From contig RQOL01000507.1 of NCBI GenBank assembly GCA_013076295.1, forward strand, positions 186,001-250,000: DNA of 64,000 bases, written 5' to 3'. Positions 1 to 12,679 of the stretch are shown in pieces. A program made the position numbers and the translations under genes. Position 1 is the first letter of the stretch. Each line of letters starts with the position of its first letter. The DNA comes from Sanderia malayensis (taxonomy: Eukaryota; Cnidaria; Scyphozoa; Semaeostomeae; Pelagiidae). The notes under the pieces were generated by a model. It saw nothing but the letters and a program-made list of their open reading frames with translations, had not been told where the DNA came from and ran no database searches.

Positions 1-890
1 TGTTTTCAGTGAGATTACCTTCGTTCACACTATTTCCACATGAATCCACGTTATTGTAGTTGAAACTAAGTCAAATACACATGCATTTGCATGTTTTCAG
101 TGATATTAACATTCGTTCACACTAATGGCACATGACTTCACGTTATTACATTGCAAACTAAATAAAATTACATGCAATTACTTGTTGTCAGTGATATTAA
201 CATTCGTTCACACTAATTGCATATGAATTCACGTTTTCGCAGCCGAAACCAAAAAAATACACATGCAATTACTTGATTTCAGTGATATTAACATTCGTTC
301 AGCCTAGTTGCACATGAATCCACGTTATTGCAGTTGGAACTAAGTAAAATACACATGCATTTTTTTCTTTTCAGTGATATCAATTTTCGTTCACACTACT
401 TGCATATGAAATCCCAATATTATGGCTGAAACTAAGTAAAATACACATGGAAGTTCTTATTTTGAGTGATATTAACATTCGTTCACACTAATTGCACACG
501 AATCCACGCTATTACAGTTGAAACTAAGTGAAATACACATTGATTTGCTTGTTTTCAGTGAGATTACCTTCGTTCACACTATTTCCACATGAATCCACGT
601 TATTCTAGTTGAAATTAAGTCAAATACACATGCATTAGCTTGTTTTCAATGATATTAACATTCGTTGACACTAATTGCACATGACTTCACGTTAGTACAG
701 TGCAAACCAAATAAAATACACATGCAATTACTTGTTCTCAGTGATATTAACATTCGTTCCTACTAATTGCACATGACTTCACGTTATTACTGTGCAAACT
801 AATTAAAATACACATGCATTTGCTTGTTTTCAGTGATATTAACATTCGTTCACACTAATTGCACATGAATTCAAGTTATTGTAGCTGAAA
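1..890 (+). repeat. Satellite segment, paralogous to 10,838-11,635
   Basis: This stretch matches 10,838-11,635 monomer by monomer at an offset of 10,837 bp. Both copies share a private one-base loss, AAAATTACATG at 164 and 11,001, and the TATTCTAGTTGAAATT variant at 602 and 11,439. After about 640 the offset drops by 92 to 10,745 (TTATTACTG at 784 and 11,529), so the downstream copy lacks exactly one monomer. The segment also holds one copy of the A-rich/pyrimidine-tract cassette (GCCGAAACCAAAAAAATAC near 240, CATTTTTTTCTTTTCAG near 358). Confidence 0.85.
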
Positions 891-1574
891 CTAATTGAAA
901 TACACATGCATTTGCTTGTTTTCAGTGATATTAACATTTGTTCACACTATTTCCACATGAATTCACGTTATTACAATGCAAACTAATTAAAATACACATG
1001 GAATTATTTGTTTTGAGTTATATTAACATTCGTTCACACTAATTGGACATAAATCCACGTTATTACAGTTGAAACTAAGTGAAATACACATGCATTTGCC
1101 TGTTTTCAGTGATATTAGCATTCGGTCACACTAATTGCACATGAATTCACGTTATTACAGCTGAAACTAAATAAAATACACATGCAATTACTTGTTTTCG
1201 GTGATTTTAACATTCTTTCACACTAATTGCACATTAGCCTGCGTTATTACAGGTGAAACTAATTGATATACACATGGATTAGCTTGCTTTCAGTGATATT
1301 AACATTTGTTAACATTAATTGCACACGAAATGACGTTATTACCGTTGAAACTAAGTGAAATGCACATGAATCTGCTTGTTTTCAGTGATATCAACATTCG
1401 TTCCTACTAATTGCACATGACTTCACGTTATTACAGCTGAAACTAAATAAAATACACATGCGATTACTTGTTTTCAGTGATTATAACATTCTTTTACACT
1501 AATTGCACATTAATCTACGCTTTTACAGTTGAAACTAATTGAAATACACATGGATTAGCTTGCTTTCAGTGATA
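891..1574 (+). repeat. Satellite monomers, mosaic stretch
   Basis: About seven monomers are present with no local tandem higher-order period that I can see. The part from about 1,141 to 1,440 has the same order of variants as the 19-mer unit downstream: GTTATTACAGGTGAAAC, then GATTAGCTTGCTTTCAG, then CACACGAAATGACG, then GAATCTGCTTG. Compare about 5,930-6,190. It is therefore an older or partial relative of that unit. No gene is present. Confidence 0.8.
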
Positions 1575-4500
1575 TTAACATTCTTTCGCACTATTTGCAC
1601 ATGAATTCACGTTATTACAGTTGAAACTAAGAAAAATACACGCGCATTTGTTTGTTTTCAGTGATATTTACATTCGTTCACACTAACTGCCCTTGAATTC
1701 ACGTTATTGCAGTTGGAACTAAGTAAAATACAAATGCATTTTTTTCTTTTCAGTTATATCAATTTTCGTTCACACTACTGGCACATGAAATCCAAATATT
1801 ATGGCTGAAACTAAGTAAAATACACATGGAAGTTCTTGTTTTGAGTGATATTGACATTCGTTCACACTAATTGCACACGAATCCACGCTATTACAGTTGA
1901 AACTAATTGAAATACACATGCATTTGCTTGTTTTCAGTGATATTAACATTCGTTCACACTATTTGCACATGAATTAACGTTATTACAGCTGAAACTAAGT
2001 AAAGTACACATGCAATTTTTTGTTTTGAGTGATATTAACATTCGTTCACGCTAATTGCACATGAATCCACGTTATTGCAGTTGAAACTAAGTGAAAAACA
2101 CATGCATGTGCTTGTTTTCAGTGATATTTACATTGGTTGACACTAATTGCCCATGAATTCACGTTATTACAGCTGAATCTAAGTGAAATACACAGGCATA
2201 TGCTTGTTTTCAGTGATATTAACATTCGTCTACACTAATTGCACATAAATCCACGTTATTACAGTTGAAACTAAGTGAAATACACATGGATTTGCTTGTT
2301 TTCAGTGAGATTAGCTTCGTTCACACTATTTCCACATGAATCCACGTTATTGTAGTTGAAATTAAGTCAAATACACATGCATTGGCTTGTTTTCAGTGAT
2401 ATTTACATTTGTTGACACTAATTGCACATGACATCACGTTAGTACAGTGCAAACTAAATAATATACGCATGCAATTACTTGTTCTCAGTGATATTAACAT
2501 TCGTTCACACTAATTGCATATGAATTCATGTTTTTGCAGCCGAAACTAATTGAAATACACATGCATTTGCTTTTTTTCAGTAATATTAACATTCGTTTAC
2601 ACTATTTGCAAATGAATTAACGTTATTACAGTTGAAACTAAGTGAAATACACATGGATTTGCTTGTTTTCAGTGAGATTACCTTAGTTCACACTATTTCC
2701 ACATAGATCCACGTTATTGTAGTTGAAATTAAGTCAAATACACATGCATTGGCTTGTTTTCAGTGATATTAACATTCGTTGACACTAATTGCACATGACT
2801 TCACGTTAGTACAGTGCAAACTAAATAAAATACACATGGAATTACTTGTTCTCAATGATATTAACATTCGTTCACACTAATTGCATATGAATTCACGTTT
2901 TTGCAGCCGATCCTAATTGAAATACACATGCATTTGCTTGTTTTCAGTGATATTAACATTTGCTCGAACTATTTCCACATGAATTCACGTTATTACAATG
3001 CAAACTAATTAAAATACACATGGAATTATTTGTTTTGAGTTATATTAACATTCGTTCAGACTAATTGCACATAAATCCACGTTATTACAGTTGAAACTGA
3101 GTGAAATACACATGGATTTGCTTGCTTTCAGTGAGATTACCTTCGTTCACACTATTTCCACATGAATCCACGTTATTGTAGTTGAAACTAAATAAAATCC
3201 ACATGCAATTACTTGTTCTCAGTGATATTAACATTCGTTCAGACTAATTGCATATGAATTTACGTTTTTGCAGCCGGAACTAAGAAAAATACACATGCAA
3301 TTACTTGATTTCAGTGATATTAACATTCGTTCACACTAATTGCACATGAATTCACGTTATTACAGCTGAAACTAAATAAAATCCACATGCAATTACTTGT
3401 TTTCGGTGATTATAACATTTTTTCACACTAATTGCACATTAGCCTGCGTTATTACAGGTGAAACTAATTGAAATACACATGGATTAGCTTGATTTCAGTG
3501 ATATTAACATTTATTCACATTAATTGCACACGAAATGACGTTATTACCGTTGAAACTAAGTGAAATGCACATGAATTTGCTTGTTTTCAGTGATATCAAC
3601 ATTCGTTCCTACTAATTGGACATGACTTCACGTTATTACAGTGCAAACTAATTAAAATACACATGCATTTGCTTCTTTTCACTGATATTAACATTCGTTC
3701 ACACTTATTGCACATGAATTCACGTTATTGTAGCTGAAACTAAGTCAAGTACACATGCCTTTGCCTGTTTTCAGTGATATTAACATTCGTTCACACTAAT
3801 TGCACATGAATTCACGTTATTACAGCTGAAACTAAATAAAATACCCATGCAATTACTTGTTTTCAGTTATTATAACATTCTTTCACACTAATTGCGCATT
3901 AGGCTGCGTTATTACAGTTGAAACTAATTGAAATACACATGGATTAGCTTGCTTTCAGTGATATTAATATTCGTTCACACTTATTGCACACGAATCCACG
4001 CTATTACAGTTGAAACTAATTGAAATACACATGCATTTGCTTGTTTTCAGTGGTATTAACATTCTTTCGCACTATTTGCACATGAATTCACGTTATTACA
4101 GTTGAAACTAAGAAAAATACACGCGCATTTGTTTGTTTTCAGTGATATTTACATTCGTTCACACTAACTGCACTTGAATTCACGTTATTGCAGTTGGAAC
4201 TAAGTAAAATACAAATGCATTTTTTTCTTTTCAGTTATATCAATTTTCGTTCACACTACTGGCACATGAAATCCAAATATTATGGCTGAAACTAAGTAAA
4301 ATACACATGGAAGTTCTTGTTTTGAGTGATATTGACATTCGTTCACACTAATTGCACACGAATCCACGCTATTACAGTTGAAACTAATTGAAATACACAT
4401 GCATTTGCTTGTTTTCAGTGATATTAACATTCGTTCACACTATTTGCACATGAATTAACGTTATTACCGCTGAAACTAAGTAAAGTACACATGCAATTTT

Positions 4501-6545
4501 TTGTTTTGAGTGATATTGACATTCGTTCACGCTAATTGCACATGAATCCACGTTATTGCAGTTGAAACTAAGTGAAATACACATGCATGTGCTTGTTTTC
4601 AGTGATATTTACATTGGTTGACACTAATTGCCCATGAATTCACGTTATTACAGCTGAATCTAAGTGAAATACACAGGCATATGCTTGTTTTCAGTGATAT
4701 TAACATTCGTCTACACTAATTGCACATAAATCCACGTTATTACAGTTGAAACTAAGTGAAATACACATGGATTTGCTTGTTTTCAGTGAGATTAGCTTCG
4801 TTCACACTATTTCCACATGAATCCACGTTATTGTAGTTGAAATTAAGTCAAATACACATGCATGGGCTTGTTTTCAGTGATATTTACATTTGTTGACACT
4901 AATTGCACATGACATCACGTTAGTACAGTGCAAACTAAATAAAATACGCATGCAATTACTTGTTCTGAGTGATATTAACATTCGTTCACACTAATTGCAT
5001 ATCAATTCACGTTTTTGCAGCCGAAACTAATTGAAATACACATGCATTTGCTTTTTTTCAGTAATATTAACATTCGTTTACACTATTTGCAAATGAATTA
5101 ACGTTATTACAGTTGAAACTAAGTGAAATACACATGGATTTGCTTGTTTTCAGTGAGATTACCTTCGTTCACACTATTTCCACATGGATCCACGTTATTG
5201 TAGTTGAAATTAAGTCAAATACACATGCATTGGCTTGTTTTCAGTGATATTAACATTCGTTGACACTAATTGCACATGACTTCACGTTAGTACAGTGCAA
5301 ACTAAATAAAATACACATGCAATTACTTGTTCCCAATGATATTAACATTCGTTCACACTAATTGCATATGAATTCACGTTTTTGCAGCCGATCCTAATTG
5401 AAATACACATGCATTTGCTTGTTTTCAGTGATATTAACATTTGTTCGAACTATTTCCACATGAATTCACGTTATTACAATGCAAACTAATTAAAATACAC
5501 ATGGAATTATTTGTTTTGAGTTATATTAACATTCGTTCACACTAATTGCACATAAATACACGTTATTACAGTTGAAACTGAGTGAAATACACATGGATTT
5601 GCTTGCTTTCAGTGAGATTACCTTCGTTCACACTATTTCCACATGAATCCACGTTATTGTAGTTGAAACTAAGTCAAATACACATGCATTGGCTTGTTTT
5701 CAATGATATTAACATTCGTTGACACTAATTGCACATGACTTCACGTTATTACAGTGCAAACTAAATAAAATACACATGCAATTACTTGTTCTCAGTGATA
5801 TTAACATTCGTTCAGACTAATTGCATATGAATTTACGTTTTTGCAGCCGGAACTAAGAAAAATACACTTGCAATTACTTGATTTCAGTGATATTAACATT
5901 CGTTCACACTAATTGCACATGAATTCACGTTATTACAGCTGAAACTAAATAAAATCCACATGCAATTACTTGTTTTCAGTGATTATAACATTTTTTCACA
6001 CTAATTGCACATTAGCCTGCGTTATTACAGGTGAAACTAATTGAAATACACATGGATTAGCTTGCTTTCAGTGATATTAACATTTGTTCACATTAATTGC
6101 ACACGAAATGACGTTATTACCGTTGAAACTAAGTGAAATGCACATGAATCTGCTTGTTTTCAGTGATATCAACATTCGTTCCTACTAATTGGACATGACT
6201 TCACGTTATTACAGTGCAAACTAATTAAAATACACATGCATTTGCTTCTTTTCACTGATATTAACATTCGTTCACACTTATTGCACATGAATTCACGTTA
6301 TTGTAGCTGAAACTAAGTCAAGTACACATGCCTTTGCCTGTTTTCAGTGATATTAACATTCGTTCACACTAATTGCACATGAATTCACGTTATTACAGCT
6401 GAAACTAAATAAAATACACATGCAATTACTTGTTTTCAGTTATTATAACATTCTTTCACACTAATTGCACATTAGGCTGCGTTATTACAGTTGAAACTAA
6501 TTGAAATAGACATGGATTAGCTTGTTTTCAGTGATATTAACATTC
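1575..6545 (+). repeat. 27-mer higher-order repeat, ~2,481 bp, two copies
   Basis: Copy 1 runs from about 1,575 to 4,055 and copy 2 from about 4,056 to 6,545. Matching landmarks are CGCGCATTTG at 1,641 and 4,122, GAGATTAGCTTCG at 2,307 and 4,788, and GATCCTAATTG at 2,909 and 5,390, all 2,481 bp apart, which is 27 monomers. Past about 5,650 the spacing becomes about 2,572 because copy 2 has one more monomer (near 5,690-5,780) than copy 1 (near 3,180). The second copy overlaps the start of the 1,745-bp repeat array, so the two periods are nested. Boundaries are approximate. Confidence 0.88.
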
Positions 6546-9500
6546 GTTCACATTAATTGCACACGAATTGACGTTATTACCGTTGAAACTAATTGAAATG
6601 CACATGAATCTGCTTGTGGTCAGTGATATCAACATTCGTTCACACTAATTGCACATGACTTCACGTTATTACATTGCAAACTAAATAAAATACACATGCA
6701 ATTACTTGTTGTCAGTGATATTAACATTCGTTCACACTAATTGCATATGAATTCACGTTTTCGCAGCCGAAACCAAAAAAATACACATGCAATTACTTGA
6801 TTTCAGTGATATTAACATTCGTTCAGCCTAATTGCACATAAATCCACGTTATTACAGTTGAAACTAAGTGAAATACACATGGATTTGCTTGTTTTCAGTG
6901 AGATTACCTTCGTTCACACTATTTCCACATGGATCCACGTTATTGTAGTTGAAATTAAGTCAAATACACATGCATTGGCTTGTTTTCAGTGATATTAACA
7001 TTCGTTGACACTAATTGCACATGACTTCACGTTAGTACAGTGCAAACTAAATAAAATACACATGCAATTACTTGTTCCCAATGATATTAACATTCGTTCA
7101 CACTAATTGCATATGAATTCACGTTTTTGCAGCCGATCCTAATTGAAATACACATGCATTTGCTTGTTTTCAGTGATATTAACATTTGTTCGAACTATTT
7201 CCACATGAATTCACGTTATTACAATGCAAACTAATTAAAATACACATGGAATTATTTGTTTTGAGTTATATTAACATTCGTTCACACTAATTGCACATAA
7301 ATACACGTTATTACAGTTGAAACTGAGTGAAATACACATGGATTTGCTTGCTTTCAGTGAGATTACCTTCGTTCACACTATTTCCACATGAATCCACGTT
7401 ATTGTAGTTGAAACTAAGTCAAATACACATGCATTGGCTTGTTTTCAATGATATTAACATTCGTTGACACTAATTGCACATGACTTCACGTTATTACAGT
7501 GCAAACTAAATAAAATACACATGCAATTACTTGTTCTCAGTGATATTAACATTCGTTCAGACTAATTGCATATGAATTTACGTTTTTGCAGCCGGAACTA
7601 AGAAAAATACACTTGCAATTACTTGATTTCAGTGATATTAACATTCGTTCACACTAATTGCACATGAATTCACGTTATTACAGCTGAAACTAAATAAAAT
7701 CCACATGCAATTACTTGTTTTCAGTGATTATAACATTTTTTCACACTAATTGCACATTAGCCTGCGTTATTACAGGTGAAACTAATTGAAATACACATGG
7801 ATTAGCTTGCTTTCAGTGATATTAACATTTGTTCACATTAATTGCACACGAAATGACGTTATTACCGTTGAAACTAAGTGAAATGCACATGAATCTGCTT
7901 GTTTTCAGTGATATCAACATTCGTTCCTACTAATTGGACATGACTTCACGTTATTACAGTGCAAACTAATTAAAATACACATGCATTTGCTTCTTTTCAC
8001 TGATATTAACATTCGTTCACACTTATTGCACATGAATTCACGTTATTGTAGCTGAAACTAAGTCAAGTACACATGCCTTTGCCTGTTTTCAGTGATATTA
8101 ACATTCGTTCACACTAATTGCACATGAATTCACGTTATTACAGCTGAAACTAAATAAAATACACATGCAATTACTTGTTTTCAGTTATTATAACATTCTT
8201 TCACACTAATTGCACATTAGGCTGCGTTATTACAGTTGAAACTAATTGAAATAGACATGGATTAGCTTGTTTTCAGTGATATTAACATTCGTTCACATTA
8301 ATTGCACACGAATTGACGTTATTACCGTTGAAACTAATTGAAATGCACATGAATCTGCTTGTGGTCAGTGATATCAACATTCGTTCACACTAATTGCACA
8401 TGACTTCACGTTATTACATTGCAAACTAAATAAAATACACATGCAATTACTTGTTGTCAGTGATATTAACATTCGTTCACACTAATTGCATATGAATTCA
8501 CGTTTTCGCAGCCGAAACCAAAAAAATACACATGCAATTACTTGATTTCAGTGATATTAACATTCGTTCAGCCTAATTGCACATAAATCCACGTTATTAC
8601 AGTTGAAACTAAGTGAAATACACATGGATTTGCTTGTTTTCAGTGAGATTACCTTCGTTCACACTATTTCCACATGGATCCACGTTATTGTAGTTGAAAT
8701 TAAGTCAAATACACATGCATTGGCTTGTTTTCAGTGATATTAACATTCGTTGACACTAATTGCACATGACTTCACGTTAGTACAGTGCAAACTAAATAAA
8801 ATACACATGCAATTACTTGTTCCCAATGATATTAACATTCGTTCACACTAATTGCATATGAATTCACGTTTTTGCAGCCGATCCTAATTGAAATACACAT
8901 GCATTTGCTTGTTTTCAGTGATATTAACATTTGTTCGAACTATTTCCACATGAATTCACGTTATTACAATGCAAACTAATTAAAATACACATGGAATTAT
9001 TTGTTTTGAGTTATATTAACATTCGTTCACACTAATTGCACATAAATACACGTTATTACAGTTGAAACTGAGTGAAATACACATGGATTTGCTTGCTTTC
9101 AGTGAGATTACCTTCGTTCACACTATTTCCACATGAATCCACGTTATTGTAGTTGAAACTAAGTCAAATACACATGCATTGGCTTGTTTTCAATGATATT
9201 AACATTCGTTGACACTAATTGCACATGACTTCACGTTATTACAGTGCAAACTAAATAAAATACACATGCAATTACTTGTTCTCAGTGATATTAACATTCG
9301 TTCAGACTAATTGCATATGAATTTACGTTTTGCAGCCGGAACTAAGAAAAATACACTTGCAATTACTTGATTTCAGTGATATTAACATTCGTTCACACTA
9401 ATTGCACATGAATTCACGTTATTACAGCTGAAACTAAATAAAATCCACATGCAATTACTTGTTTTCGGTGATTATAACATTTTTTCACACTAATTGCACA

Positions 9501-10128
9501 TTAGCCTGCGTTATTACAGGTGAAACTAATTGAAATACACATGGATTAGCTTGCTTTCAGTTATATTAACATTTGTTCACATTAATTGCACACGAAATGA
9601 CGTTATTACCGTTGAAACTAAGTGAAATGCACATGAATCTGCTTGTTTTCAGTGATATCAACATTCGTTCCTACTAATTGGACATGACTTCACGTTATTA
9701 CAGTGCAAACTAATTAAAATACACATGCATTTGCTTCTTTTCACTGATATTAACATTCGTTCACACTTATTGCACATGAATTCACGTTATTGTAGCTGAA
9801 ACTAAGTCAAGTACACATGCCTTTGCCTGTTTTCAGTGATATTAACATTCGTTCACACTAATTGCACATGAATTCACGTTATTACAGCTGAAACTAAATA
9901 AAATACACATGCAATTACTTGTTTTCAGTTATTATAACATTCTTTCACACTAATTGCACAATAGGCTGCGTTATTACAGTTGAAACTAATTGAAATAGAC
10001 ATGGATTAGCTTGTTTTCAGTGATATTAACATTCGTTCACATTAATTGCACACGAATTGACGTTATTACCGTTGAAACTAATTGAAATGCACATGAATCT
10101 GCTTGTGGTCAGTGATATCAACATTCGT
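5102..10128 (+). repeat. 19-mer higher-order repeat, 1,745 bp, 2.9 copies
   Basis: Copies are 5,102-6,846, 6,847-8,591 and 8,592-10,128 (partial). CACATGGATC falls at 5,181, 6,926 and 8,671, and GATCCTAATTG at 5,390, 7,135 and 8,880, exactly 1,745 bp apart, equal to 19 monomers minus a few single-base losses. Lines compared by eye between copies 1 and 2 were identical. Copy 3 shows only a handful of differences: a one-base loss in the T-run near 9,327, an A-to-G change near 9,467, TTATATTAAC near 9,560 and AATAGG near 9,961. Copy 3 stops matching at about 10,129, where CACACTAATTG becomes CTAATAATTG. This is the most homogeneous block of the window and implies recent amplification. Confidence 0.93.
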
Positions 10129-10441
10129 TCCTAATAATTGCACATGACTTCACGTTAGTACAGTGCAAACTATTTAAAATACACATGCATTTGCTTGTTT
10201 TCAGTGATATTAACATTCGTTCACACTAATTGCACATGAATTCACGTTATTGTAGTTGAAACTAAGTCAAGTACACATGCCTTTGCCTGTTTTCAGTGAT
10301 ATTAACATTCGTTCACACTAATTGCACATGAATTCACGTTATTGTAGTTGAAACTAAATAAAATACACATGCAATTACTTGTTTTCAGTGATTATAACAT
10401 TCTTTCACACTAATTGCACATTAGCCTGCGTTATTACAGTT
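10129..10441 (+). repeat. Satellite monomers linking two HOR blocks
   Basis: About three to four monomers lie between the 19-mer block and the next tetramer duplication. They include the CCTAATAATTG variant (also near 12,150, 14,628, 17,660 and 19,038), followed by GCCTTTGCCTG. They are therefore of the type that fills 11-19 kb and not the 19-mer unit. No gene is present. Confidence 0.8.
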
Positions 10442-11150
10442 GAAACTAAGTAAAATACACATGGATTTGCTTGTTTTCAGTGAGATTACCTTCGTTCACA
10501 CTATTTCCACATGAATCCACGTTATTGTAGTTGAAACTAAGTCAAATACACATGCATTTGCATGTTTTCAGTGATATTAACATTCGTTCACACTAATTGC
10601 ACATGACTTCACGTTATTACATTGCAAACTAAATAAAATACACATGCAATTACTTGTTGTCAGTGATATTAACATTCGTTCACACTAATTGCATATGAAT
10701 TCACGTTTTCGCAGCCGAAACCAAAAAAATACACATGCAATTACTTGATTTCAGTGATATTAACATTCGTTCAGCCTAATTGCACATAAATCCACGTTAT
10801 TACAGTTGAAACTAAGTAAAATACACATGGATTTGCTTGTTTTCAGTGAGATTACCTTCGTTCACACTATTTCCACATGAATCCACGTTATTGTAGTTGA
10901 AACTAAGTCAAATACACATGCATTTGCATGTTTTCAGTGATATTAACATTCGTTCACACTAATTGCACATGACTTCACGTTATTACATTGCAAACTAAAT
11001 AAAATTACATGCAATTACTTGTTGTCAGTGATATTAACATTCGTTCACACTAATTGCATATGAATTCACGTTTTCGCAGCCGAAACCAAAAAAATACACA
11101 TGCAGTTACTTGATTTCAGTGATATTAACATTCGTTCAGCCTAGTTGCAC
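10442..11150 (+). repeat. 4-mer duplication, ~366 bp, two copies
   Basis: GAGATTACC recurs at 10,482 and 10,848 (366 bp), and TTTTCGCAGC at 10,706 and 11,071 (365 bp). The one-base change in spacing is explained by the AAAATTACATG deletion at 11,001, which is only in the second copy. The expected length for this run of four monomers, two of 91 and two of 92 bp, is 366. The second copy, not the first, carries the marker shared with the window's first 890 bases. Confidence 0.88.
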
Positions 11151-12679
11151 ATGAATCCACGTTATTGCAGTTGGAACTAAGTAAAATACACATGCATTTT
11201 TTTCTTTTCAGTGATATCAATTTTCGTTCACACTACTTGCATATGAAATCCCAATATTATGGCTGAAACTAAGTAAAATACACATGGAAGTTCTTGTTTT
11301 GAGTGATATTAACATTCGTTTACACTAATTGCACACGAATCCACGCTATTACAGTTGAAACTAAGTGAAATACACATTGATTTGCTTGTTTTCAGTGAGA
11401 TTACCTTCGTTCACACTATTTCCCTATGAATCCATGTTATTCTAGTTGAAATTAAGTCAAATACACATGCATTAGCTTGTTTTCAGTGATATTAACATTC
11501 GTTGACACTAATTGCACATGACTTCACGTTATTACTGTGCAAACTAATTAAAATACACATGCATTTGCTTGTTTTCAGTGATATTAACATTCGTTCACAC
11601 TAATTGCACATGAATTCAAGTTATTGTAGCTGAAACTAAGTCAAGTACACATGCATTTGCCTGTTTTCAGTGATATTAACATTCGTTCACACTAATTGCA
11701 CATGACTTCACGTTAGTACAGTTGAAACTAATTGAAATACACATGCATTTGCTTGTTTTCAGGGATATTAATATTCGTTCACACTATTTGCACATGAATT
11801 AACGTTATTACAGCTGAAACTAAGTAAAGTACACATGCAATTACTTGTTTTGAGTGATATTAACATTCGTTAACGCTAATTGCATATGAATTCACGTTTT
11901 TGCTGCCGAAACTAAATGAAATACACATGCATTTGCTTATTTTAAGTGATATTAACATTCTTTCACACTAATTGCACATTAGGTTGCGTTATTACAGTTG
12001 AAACTAATTGAAATACACATTGATTAGCTTGCTTTCAGTGATATTAACATTCGTTCACATTAATTGCACACGAATTGACGTTATTACCGTTGAAACTAAT
12101 TGAAATGCACATGAATCTGCTTGTGTTCAGTGATATCAACATTCGTTCCTAATAATTGCACATGACTTCACGTTAGTACAGTGCAAACTAATTAAAATAC
12201 ACATGCATTTGCTTGTTTTCAGTGATATTAACATTCGTTCACACTAATTGCACATGAATTCACGTTATTGTAGTTGAAACTAAGTCAAGTACACATGCCT
12301 TTGCCTGTTTTCAGTGATATTAACATTCGTTCACACTAATTGCACATGAATTCACGTTATTACAGCTGAAACTAAATAAAATACACATGCAATTACTTGT
12401 TTTCAGTTATTATAACATTCTTTCACACTAATTGCACATTACCCTGCGTTATTACAGTTGAAACTAATTGAAATACACATGGATTAGCTTGATTTCAGTG
12501 ATATTAACATTCGTTCACATTAATTGCACATGACTTCAAGTTAGTACAGTGCAGACTAAGTAAAATACACATGGACGTTCTTGTTTTGAGTGATATCAAC
12601 ATTCGTTCACAATTATTGCACACGAATCCACGCTATTACAGTTGAAACTAATTGAAATACACATGCATTTGCTTGTTTT
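11151..12679 (+). repeat. Satellite monomers, mosaic of left-domain types
   Basis: This run is ordered from variants seen elsewhere in 0-19 kb. It starts with the pyrimidine-tract cassette near 11,196, followed by TATTCTAGTTG, GTTATTACTG, and GCATTTGCTTGTTTTCAG with the GTCAAGTACACATGC ending. TTTTCGCAGC at 11,071 and 12,817 are 1,746 bp apart, close to the 19-mer length, but the monomer order between them differs from the 1,745-bp unit. I therefore do not call them copies of it. No gene is present. Confidence 0.75.
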
